From Plicaturopsis crispa FD-325 SS-3 (taxonomy: Eukaryota > Basidiomycota > Agaricomycetes > Amylocorticiales > Amylocorticiaceae): a stretch of DNA of 64,000 bases. This document shows positions 54,784 through 64,000 of the stretch, piece by piece. The first letter of the stretch is position 1. Each line of letters opens with the position of its first letter. The position numbers and the translations under genes were made by a program. Location: the NCBI GenBank assembly GCA_000827205.1, contig KN832566.1, positions 576,543 through 640,542 on the forward strand, in the 5' to 3' direction. The notes below the pieces were generated by a model. That model was not told the DNA's origin. It was given only the letters and a program-made list of their open reading frames with translations, and did no database searches.

Positions 54784-55638
54784 GTCTTATTCATTTTCTC
54801 CCATCTGCATGGATGAAATCACCGTCCAATCGGAATACTATAAGAGGTATATTATCCCACAAGAAAAGGAGCGATCATGAAGCTTACACGTACCGCCTCG
54901 TTACTTTATCGCCGGCAGGGCGGGGCGCTCAATCTACAAGGTAGCGCCCATGCTGCTGCGGCATGTGCCATTATGTCTCCCTACTAGGTACTGGGTCGGA
55001 TGACGATTCTGTAATGCTTCTGGACGATAGACTGGAAGACCTCTGGGGTGTTTCAAAAGTATGCGCATTTGGATATGATGGGAGCAATGTGCATGGGAGC
55101 AATCCTAGTTCTTGAGGATACGCGCTCCGGCTCCGTACCGGTCGTATAATTCAAATTGACCAGATGTCGAGGAAAGACGGGAAAGCGATAAGACACAGGC
55201 AATAAAGCGAGAATCCTTTTGCGATTGCTTGTCTACGTACAGCTAGACACGGACATGAGGGTGGAAAGGAAAAAGAAATGGGCCCGCCGGCAGCGGCGCG
55301 GTGAACATGATGGACTCCGCGATGGTTGGACGCGACTCCGCCTCGCTGCCATCCCACTTCATGCTTGTTCATTTCTGCAACGCTCACAATTTACGACGAT
55401 GACCAGCAATTTTATGGTCGATTTTCACTGCCAATGCCTACACGCGCGCGGACAATTTGCGCAAGTTGACCTAACTTGACAGGGTGCTACCGTTATATCA
55501 TGTTGTTTCCCACCGGGTTGCTCCATATCAGTGTGTCGCGCCCTGGGATCGACCGGGTGGCGAAGGAATTGACATCGACGTGAACCCCTTCGATTTGCTA
55601 CGAGCAGAACAGCGAAATAAGCAGTACTTATCCCTGTC
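54784..55638. other. divergent promoter region, permease / deacetylase
   Basis: No gene seen. GATA-factor-like sites lie at 54906-54911 (TTATCG) and 55186-55191 (CGATAA), which fits nitrogen regulation but is weak evidence. Confidence 0.45.
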
Positions 55639-57270
55639 ATGCCCGCAAAGCGCGTACTGATCAGTTTCGGCGTCGACGTGGACGCCGTCGCTGGATGGTG
55701 AGCACCGCTGGCTATCTCTACACAGCTCTAAAAGACCATGGGTGCAGGTTGGGCTCTTACGGCGGTGAAGATTCACCTCTGGACATATCAAGGGTACGTG
55801 TCGTGATTTCGATCCCGGCCAACTTGGTTAATTGAAAGCTTTGGCATCGTTCTAGGGCATGTTCGCAGGAGAGGTAGGTGTACCGCGTCTGCTGAAGATG
55901 TTCAAGAAATATGGCATCCAGACGACCTGGTTCATACCGGGTACGCCCGCACAATCACTCTCCTATTACAACCGCTTTTCTGAACCTTGACGCTACACTG
56001 AAGGCCATAGCTTAGAGACGTTTCCTGAGCAAATGGCAGCCGTCAGGGACGCCGGACATGAAATGTGGGCCTATATTTCAAGTCGTGTTTCTGTTGCTGA
56101 ATACTACTCTAGAGGCTTACACGGTTACTCGCACGAGGCACGGGATGTGCAGTATCTACCTCTCACAGCAGCTGAAAGCTTGTCTAGAATCCAGTGGCGC
56201 TGTCATTTGAACAACAGAAAGACATCCTCGATTACACATTCGACCTCCTTACCGAGTTTAATCATGGTATTGCGCCGAAAGGAAGCGTCGCACCGTGGTG
56301 GGAGACATCCAAGGAAGGCACAGATCTCCTGCTCGAGAAAGGGATTGAATACGGTGAGCCTATCAAGTCCATATCCCGAACGACATACACACATTGATGA
56401 AATGATGGACATTACAAAAAGACCACTCAAACATGGCCCACGAGTGCGTCAGAATCCTTTAGATCCATCCGTGCATATCTATGGCACATTTTTTACCTGC
56501 TCTGTGCAGCTGCCAGCCGTACTATCTTCGCGACGGAGATACTTGGACCAAAATTGACTACAGCGCCAAGGCTGCCTCATGGATGAAACCGCTCAAGAAA
56601 GGAAATGAAACAGGCCTCGTTGAGATCCCTGGAAATTGGTATCTCGATGATCTTCCGCCCATGATGTGAGTACACATCTTATCTTATCCCCGCCGTTGGG
56701 TGTGGGATGTACTCCAGGTTTAACCGCAGTCGCTGCACGTTTGCACAGGTTCATAAAAGCGAGCACAAACTCTCATGGATGGGTGAGCTCATTTTCCTCG
56801 TGTTGTCGCGCTTCTGTTTCCCTATAGTTGACTTGGTTATTTCAGGTAAACGCCAAAGACGTCGAACAGCTCTGGAAAGATACCTTCACGTACTGCTACA
56901 GGTAAGTATAGCTCTAACGTACACGTTTTCTCACCAGCTGACGGCGTAGCAGGGAAGAAGAGGACTTCATATTTCCCATCACTATCCACCCGGACGTCAG
57001 TGGGTGAGTGTGGCATCCTTTCGCCGCAACAAAAGCCACTAAGACATGTGCAGACGTCCTCATGTCATTCTAATGCTGGTAACGCACCGCAAGTTCTCTT
57101 ACGTGCAACACGATGCTGACGCTCACTTGGCGCAGGAACGGTTCATCGAATGGGTTAACACCCACGACAATGTCCACTGGGTGCCCATGATCGATATCGC
57201 GCGCGAGTTTCGTGCGAAACAGCATCCCCCTGCTGGGGCGAAGATGCCCAAAGGACTGAGCTCTGCATGA
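55639..57270 (+). CDS. NodB-fold deacetylase, HpPgdA/cyclic imide hydrolase-like
   Basis: Thirteen exons: 55639-55697, 55748-55793, 55856-55940, 56004-56064, 56113-56137, 56188-56353, 56422-56443, 56510-56665, 56749-56782, 56846-56901, 56953-57003, 57054-57078 and 57136-57270; 306 residues. CE4 motifs are [11 protein letters not shown] (Asp pair), [25 protein letters not shown] (metal His pair), [19 protein letters not shown] and [12 protein letters not shown], with [11 protein letters not shown] late. In this branch several enzymes hydrolyse cyclic imides or amides rather than chitin. There is no signal peptide, so a cytosolic small-molecule role is more likely than cell-wall deacetylation. 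Intron 5 (56138-56187) seems to use a GC donor; the GT alternative gives only 41 nt and breaks HENP. Confidence 0.85.
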
Positions 57271-57521
57271 AGAGATAATTTGCGCCGGCATCCCCGTGAT
57301 ACAAGATCTGTGAAGCTCGACTCGACTGCGCAGCCGTTGTATCTGTTCTCGTCCGGAGACTGAATGTGTATCCATCTTTGGTGCTGCTTAGTGCCAGCCT
57401 ATGCCAGCCTGAGGTTGTGTAAGGTTGACGCTCGATATACCGGCCCGGTCTGAAGCTTCGATGTCCCGAATATGCCAATTCTTCGAGCTCGAAAGGTGTT
57501 GAAATCGATAACATACTTCCA

Positions 57522-59653
57522 ATGGCTTACAGCCACCTCGAGCACGAGCTCTCCCGCAACCCCGAGCGCGTTATTGCTCAGACTCAATATGGCCGCATAA
57601 CAGGTGGCCGTGCAGTGAATGGCGCCGCCGTGTTCCTTGGTACGCCCTCGAATAACTCGACGTAGTATTTGCTTAACTATACTCATGGCACAACCTCGTA
57701 GAAATTCCCTACGCTCTACCTCCTCGTCGGTTCCATGACCCTGAGGCACTACCTCCTCAGTATCAATACGAGGATAAAGAATACGTCAAGGAAAAGCATT
57801 GTGAGTTCATGCACCTCCACCACGCCCGGAACACTATACGGATCGCGATCCCTTGCATTCCCAATGCCGACAGATGCTTTCCAACCAAATAATGACGGCC
57901 AAGTAGCACGTAAGTTGTTAAGCCCACTGCATGTAGGCAGTTATCGATAGTAGCTACTTCGGTAGACATACCGTTCGTAGAGAAAGTAGGGCTCGGGAAG
58001 CCTTCAGAAACTCCGTGCGTCTTTCCGTCTATCGTTCGTCTGTTGTCTGACCATCCAATATACTGTGCAGCCTATTCGTGAACATCATATGTCCTCCGTC
58101 TACTTCTTTCGACCACAGCGGCGCGGACACATATCCCGTCAAGATATTCATCCACGGAGGGTAAGGACCTCAACATGATCCGTGCAATCTCATCCCTTTC
58201 TAATTTATTTGTTTTCTTTCCAGTGGCCTTCAATGGGGATCTCCTCACAACCTCAATTCTGTGGCTCAGTATGTATCAGCTGCTCGATCCGAAGTATGGG
58301 TGAACGTCGGTTACCGTCTCTCCGTGTTCGGCTTTCTGGCATGCGACGAACCTCGCTTAGATGGGAATTACGGCTTCAAAGACCAGTGGACTGCACTATT
58401 GTGGATCAAAGATAACATTGCGGCGTTCGGTGGTGAGTCGTCGGTTCGATATCGTCGCCTGACACGTGTAGATCATAGCGGTGACAGGGAGCCCCGACGA
58501 CATGCAAATCGTAGGACTCTCGGCAGGTCTGCATCGCGAAAGTACAGACAGTGTTTCCACTAAACTTACAATTCATCAGGCGCACATTCGGTTCACCAGA
58601 TCCTGCACCATGTCTCTCGACTTCCCCCGGGAGAAAAATCGCCGTTTACCTCTGCTATGCTCCAGTCAAACGCAATATTGTACGCCTCTATATGCACGAT
58701 ATTCATTCTGTCGGCGATTCTGATTGTTGGCAGGGCAAATCCTAAGACGCCTGCCGAACTACGGCCCCAATACCACGCACTGTGCCGAGCCTTGGGCCTT
58801 GACCCGCATGGGGAGGACACCCTGGCGATCCTGCGAGACCCGTCCAAAACACCCCCATCGCGGATCATTGAACTCGTCGAAACGGACGCGCTCGGCATCG
58901 CGCATGGGACGTTTCGGGGTTGCACAGACGGCACTTGGCTGTCGTCCTCCCCCGACCCGATGTCCTGGCAGCGAACGGGCCGTCTCGCAGCCGCGTTGAC
59001 GGAGAAGGGCGTCCGGAGCATCGTTCTGGGAGACCTCAGTGAGGAGTGGTACATATTATCGCTCACGAATGCCACACAGGGTCGGGAGGACGTCGTGCCC
59101 AATCTGAATAGGTACTACCCCGCGGGAGTCGTGGCGAAGCTCGTGGATGCGCACGGAGGGCTGCCGGAGGACGCGAGCCTCGAGCAGGCGCAGCGGCTGT
59201 TCGGGGAGGTCCTCTGCGACGGGCAGGTGTACCTACCCGTCAGAATCCTTGCCCGGGATCTGCATCGAGCCGGTTTTCCAGTGCTGCGCTATCACATCAA
59301 GTGGACGCCAGAGCAATCGCGTCCGAGAGGTCTGCTCATCTTATCCTCTATGCACACGCTGTGTTTGAAAGCTAAACGCTAAGACATACACAGGGTATGT
59401 CAGTCATGCATCCGACCGACCTCTATGGATGTACTATACTCCAGCCTTGAGTCCAACTGAACAAGATGTGGCGCGCAGATGGCTAGACGCAGTTTATGCG
59501 GAAGTACAGGAGATGGAGAACGCGGGCAGGCCTTCAAAAGATATAGACTGTGTCTTGACATTGAAGGAAAATACGTCGATCGGGTGGACCAAGGATGACA
59601 GGTGGGACAGCGTCATGGATATAGCAAAGATAGTGTGTCCACAAGATGAATAA
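57522..59653 (+). CDS. type-B carboxylesterase (paralogue)
   Basis: Ten exons: 57522-57639, 57702-57800, 57874-57909, 57966-58014, 58071-58160, 58224-58432, 58488-58526, 58580-58679, 58734-59329 and 59394-59653; 531 residues. The exon pattern mirrors the esterase at 44174 (118, 99, 36, 49, 209, 39, 100 and 596 nt shared). Motifs are PYALPPRRF, IFIHGGGLQWGSPHNLNS, VNVGYRLSVFGFLACDEP, YGFKDQWTALLWIKDNIAAF and IVGLSAGAHSVHQ (nucleophile Ser). A YVSHASD near the end probably carries the His. No signal peptide. A CGATAA site sits 11 bp before the ATG, with another GATA site at 57273. Confidence 0.9.
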
Positions 59654-59718
59654 ATATCTGGATACTTATGCTTGATATGCCACACACGTCGATGGTCGAG
59701 TCGAGGAGGCTACTACAC

Positions 59719-61134
59719 CTAAAAGTCTTTCGCAGCGGGCAAGTCATCTACGTTGAGCCAATCGACGCCCTCGTCTAGCAGCATTTGCCAGACAAAGTTT
59801 CTACGAGATGTTGCTCAGCTAGATAGATCCTCTAGACATGTATGCCTGGCTTACCTAGCCCAAGTGGGTGCGATTATCTCATTCCAGAAGCGCGCTTGGA
59901 TGCCTCGCTCATGTGCTGCATTCACGAGGCGCCGTATGCGTCTACGACCGACGGGGGGAAACATCCACATCAAGCCGCACGTTGATCCGAAGTCGACGCT
60001 AGCTAAAGGGCTGACAGTCTTGTTGTATATGCCACTTTCGTCCATCGGCAGGGACGCCAACGGCGCATCCAGGAAGACATCCCTGGGATGACTTGAATTG
60101 CCCGTGGCAAGGACGTTTTCTAGCTGGGTGTTTCCCGTGCCAACGACAGTTATTGCAGATATCGCCAAGGTAGACATGTTGGGCGTGGCGGTTGTCAGGT
60201 AGCCTGCGGATCGTAAAGGTGCTAGAGCTTCATACAAGCGAGGAAATGTGCTGGATAGATGATGGTCAACAAATGAGAGAATGTCATGAAGCTGAAAACC
60301 CACGTCGAAGGGTCCGTCTTGATATCGATGAGGAACTGCAACGGCAATTGGGGAGCAATCTCAAAAACGCCTCTAAGAAAATAGGTCATCAACACGAAGT
60401 AGGAGAACCAGCTGCGAAGGACGAACCGTACAGGACCACCAGTGCTATTTCGATTGACATTCGCAGCATTCAACAAAGACAGCAGTGGATCCAGGTACAA
60501 AGCTGCAAATGTCCGTTCCGGAGACAATCTTCTCTCCGTATGTCCAACCTGATAGTTAAGGTCAAGAAGATATTCACCCAGAGTCTGAACAAAACGTACA
60601 AGCAACTTGTCATCCACTAGCCATATATCGGCTTCAACGCTCGATGCTCCGTAGCTTAGCGCCTTGAGAAGAGGCGTGTTCTGCTCATCTGGGTACGATG
60701 CCAATAATCAACACCGTCAATTACGAACAAGTGGGCGGGTGCGCACAATCGTTATGGCTGTGAAATCGTTTTGGGATGACACCCGCAGTCAAGCCGACTG
60801 GATATGCTCGAAGAGGGCTCGTCCGTTCGGCGAAGGCAAACAGGACATTATTGCTAGTAGAGCGGTCTGTGGGTGGCGTCATGAAAAATACCGCCAAGAA
60901 GAATAGGAACGCGGATGCGATGAATATTGGGGATCGCACCCAACCGCAACGGTAGCGGTAGCATCGTCCTCGGTCTCGTCGTCGTCGAGAGGGAGACCGA
61001 GATGAAACGTACGGCCGCACACGGTCTTTGCGAGGGATGAACGGTTCCGACGCGTCTTCCTCGACGTACGGCGTTCCAGCGCGTTGTGGGCTTGATAATG
61101 GCTCCAGCAAGACATGGTTCTCCGCGTTGGCCAT
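59719..61134 (-). CDS. AIM6: AIM6-like membrane phosphodiesterase-fold protein
   Basis: Exons on the minus strand are 61134-60747, 60688-60600, 60548-60304, 60250-59855 and 59800-59719; 399 residues. A basic N-terminus (RSPSRRRRDRGR) is followed by one membrane segment (IFIASAFLFFLAVFFM). The catalytic-fold region has FHSHND, ALSYGASSVEADIWL, GHTERRLSPERTFAALYLDP, FLIDIKTDPS and ALAPLRSAGYLTT. It ends VWQMLLDEGVDWLNVDDLPA. This matches the fungal Altered-inheritance-of-mitochondria-6 / PLC-like phosphodiesterase group, whose substrate is not firmly known. A longer in-frame start at 61272 is less likely. The 51-nt second intron is in frame and stop-free. Confidence 0.85.
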
Positions 61135-61669
61135 GATTCCGTTCCAAAATTGGATCGGGCTCAAGTTGCACGCGACGTACAGCCAACCGTCCTGTACACC
61201 GATGAAAACGCTCAGGGTACTGGCAGTCCTAAAGGTGCTCGGTTTATAGTGTGCGTGCAGAGCTCCGAGCAAGTTGAAGCAGGGTGATGCTCGCGGTGTC
61301 GGTCGACTCGGATAATGTTGAGGATTGAGGACAAATTGAGGAGCTTGAGATCAGAGAACTTAGGCGGCTTGTCGTAGCTATAGGGTACTACGGCGAGTCA
61401 AGCCCAGGAGGTACATACTACATAGCATCTAGCAAGGCGCCCGTGGCACGGATTGATTGTGGCCGTTTCTCCGTAAGGGTGTAATCAAAAACTCGAGACT
61501 CTGTTTCACCTGCAGGACAGTGACATTCAACTACAAAAGAACCTTCTCTCAAGACCTCACATACGTCTACTTGCACATCACGAACGTAGCCAAGGATGCG
61601 TGGTACAAAATACGATGCAGGGGAAACAGAATATTGGATTCACGCAGGCAAGCATTTTCGTACATAGAT
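61135..61669. other. intergenic: 3' flank of STT3 and promoter of the AIM6-like gene
   Basis: No gene seen. Confidence 0.5.
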
Positions 61670-64000
61670 CTATGCAATCGCCCGTCGTCTCGCGGTGGGC
61701 TTGCTCCGTTTTCTCTTCTTTCCATCCGCGAAAGCGTTCGCACTCTTGAGGTCGCGGCCCAGGGGGTCCTCCTTCCTGACTTGGTAGATACGGACCTATA
61801 AGGTCCATTAGCCATCAACCAATTGCATGCAATATGCAGGCAAGATAACTCACAATCCAGTTTTCGGAAGTGAAGGCCTCATCTGTGACGGAAAGTTAGT
61901 ATTTAAAATGCCACAGGAAACAACGTGGAACATACCGAGGTAGTCAAGCGTGGGGCCGATTTTGGGAACATTTTGTCCACGGACGCGGTCGACGGCTTGC
62001 TGGCCGCCAAACAGCTCCGCAAAACTAAGATATCACGTCAGTTCCTGAAACAGGCTCTGCTACGGTATTGCTCACCGGTAGTAGGACATCTTGTACATCA
62101 GGCTGTTCTTCATCGCGTGCGAGGCCTGGTCGTCGATCTTGTATTCACCCTGCGGCGTGAAGTAGTTGGGTTCCTGGATCTCGTCGGGCCAGACACCCTG
62201 CGCGATGCGGACCATCCAGAGGAACTTGTTGATGTCGTCTCCGGAATAGCCAATGAGGCCACCGAAGATCACGAGGATGTAGTCCACATCGTGCTTGCGT
62301 AGGATAGGGTAGGCGACCTCTTCGCTGCTCGACATCGCCTTTCCGACGGTCGCGATGTGGGCTGGGCAGAACTTAGCAAAGCCGACTGTTAAGCACGCGG
62401 AACTACTTACTGTTGTTCCAGGTGTTGTTGTCCACCAAGGTGGGCCTGTCAGCCATACCGGCAATCTGGTATCCGTAGTCCCACCAGCTCATGACAACAG
62501 CCGTCTCGGGCGTGTTCTGCCTCAGCCAGTAGTACGCTTCACGGAAGTCGTCGATGATGTGCTGGCTTCCGTCTTGGTTTGTAGACGCAAGGACGACCGA
62601 GGGCGAAGAGTAGGCGCTGGCAGTCACCCATGTGCAATGGAACACGAAGAACATGAGCATTCCTATGCAGTTGACGATGACAGCAAAGCGAGTATCAAGG
62701 CCAAAGATGCCCTTGCTGCTGCTGTGCGCTTTCTTCTCCTTCTTCGCCGGTGTGGAGGGGGTTGAAGATGTGGTGCCATTCTGGACTTCCTCCTCTGGGA
62801 CATCTGGCTCAGACGGGTCGATGTAGACATCGAGGAGGGAGGACAGGGCTACCGCTGCAGCCACACAGACAACGGGCGTGAGCGTGAGCATAAGACGGAC
62901 CATGACACCTGCGAAGTAGCTCGCCATGACGGCGTAAATGATAACGAACAAGTGTTCGTCGCGAAGCTCCTTGAAGCAGAGGATCACGCCGGCAGGGAAA
63001 AGGAAGATGAGGAAGTGCAAGTCCATGAAGAACGATGGCCATGCAGTCGGCTGGTGCTCAGACACGGAGGCAATGATAGGAATATATCTGGAAAGAGGGT
63101 CAGAAGGCGTTGGGTATTGGTAGCAAGCGAAAATACGCACTTCTTCGCGTATCCAGTGTCCCATAGAGAGTAGAAACGACCGGTCCAAGGAGCGATCCAG
63201 CCCTTGTACGTGAGTACACCGAAGGCTGCGGCACCCAACACGCCCGTAGTGATCACGGCCGCGAAGAGTAGGTCCTGGAACTGCTTTGAATTGAGATGGG
63301 AACGAACGAGTTGCGCAAAGGCAACGATCTGGAGAAGTCCGAAGACGGCTATGATTCGCGCGTTAATAGATGCATTACTAGATGCTATAATGACAAGACC
63401 GACCCAAAGCTGCCATGTGTTCACTGGTACGGACTGGCTGGAATCCAACGAAGGGAACCTGCATGCTCGAAAGCGTGCCGATGGCGTACCAGGACGAGTA
63501 GGCGACATAGAGACGACTATTGAACCGGCCCATGAGGATGAGCACGAGCGCATGCAAGGGAATCATGTTCGTGATAAACACGTAGCCTCCCCATGCCGCC
63601 ACCATGTAGAAGTAGAAAACCGCGGCAATGGTACCAAAGAACGCGCTGCCCGTTTTCAATGCCTTGATCCACGCGTAGAACGTGAACATGAGCAGGAAAA
63701 TGGCGATAGCTTCGTTGTCGTAAGAGCCTGCGACCGAACGCGAGATGTATCCGGGTACAATGCCAATGAATGCGGCTGCAAGAAGGCCAGCACTCTCATC
63801 CTTCATTTCTTTCGTGAACCTGACGAAACGTAGTCAGATAGTGTACAGTTAGGTGATCGAGCTTACTTACATGTATGTCGCCCATGCAGTGAGAGCGCTG
63901 AATCCGGGTGCAAGAAGAACACAAATGTTGCGAATGTCCACAGGAAGATTCAATGCGTGAAGCACGTTGAAGATGACACCGCTAGTAGCCATGAGACCGG
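61670..64000 (-). CDS. STT3: oligosaccharyltransferase catalytic subunit STT3 (5' truncated)
   Basis: Exons on the minus strand are >64000-63871, 63819-63404, 63348-63141, 63087-62411, 62361-62076, 62024-61936, 61882-61854 and 61795-61670; about 652 residues are in view and the N-terminus lies outside. Multiple membrane segments include [20 protein letters not shown] and SWYAIGT. The luminal catalytic motif is [18 protein letters not shown], with [17 protein letters not shown]. The tail is Lys/Arg-rich ([15 protein letters not shown]). The protein transfers the lipid-linked glycan to Asn-X-Ser/Thr in the ER lumen. A Ser/Lys-rich insertion lies near [18 protein letters not shown]. Confidence 0.95.

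Noticed and set aside
56138-56187. GT donor at 56147 for the fifth deacetylase intron
   Set aside because: It would leave a 41-nt intron, shorter than any other here, and insert three residues into the conserved HENP motif. A GC donor at 56138 fits better, though it is weak.

Overview
This is a nuclear DNA window from a filamentous basidiomycete, most likely a wood-decaying agaricomycete. Coding sequence is GC-rich and cut by many 46-100 nt introns with GTRNGT-type donors. The gene set is fungal: a GSTFuA-like transferase, GH12 and GH105 glycoside hydrolases, a KRE9-like cell-wall protein, uL5, STT3 and an AIM6-like protein. All exon models below were built by eye. Each was checked for reading-phase continuity across every splice, but none has transcript support.

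Region 1 (1-10.8 kb) is a dense array of six genes for RING-finger (C3HC4) proteins with long coiled coils. On the plus strand the order is nuclear-tail type (A), membrane-tail type (B), A. On the minus strand, read 5' to 3', it is again A, B, A. The array is therefore mirror-symmetric about 5.0 kb. One B gene carries an in-frame stop. Further RING genes of a second, intron-in-RING lineage lie at 21.7, 22.9 and 25.6 kb. Seven of the eight promoters in view carry a CACGTG element 56-183 bp upstream of the start codon.

A U6 snRNA-like gene plus about 650 bp of conserved spacer plus a RING promoter forms a module. It occurs twice, as an inverted pair at 10.03-10.80 kb and 20.79-21.56 kb. Between the copies lie ordinary genes: GSTFuA-like, GH105, a coiled-coil protein, a nitronate monooxygenase and GH12.

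Region 3 (27-41.6 kb) holds a 1284-residue conserved low-complexity protein, a BTB gene with a decayed tandem copy, an F-box/LRR-like gene, ribosomal protein uL5 (RPL11), a GPI-anchored KRE9-like protein and a secreted ten-cysteine protein.

Region 4 (41.9-59.7 kb) looks like a catabolic gene cluster for nitrogen compounds. It has two amino-acid/GABA-type permeases, two type-B carboxylesterases, a MATE exporter, a secreted agmatinase/guanidinobutyrase-family ureohydrolase and a NodB-fold deacetylase of the HpPgdA (cyclic-imide-hydrolase-like) type. GC-AG introns are unusually frequent here. The window ends with an AIM6-like phosphodiesterase and a 5'-truncated STT3. No transposon, virus-like element, CRISPR array or tRNA was recognised.
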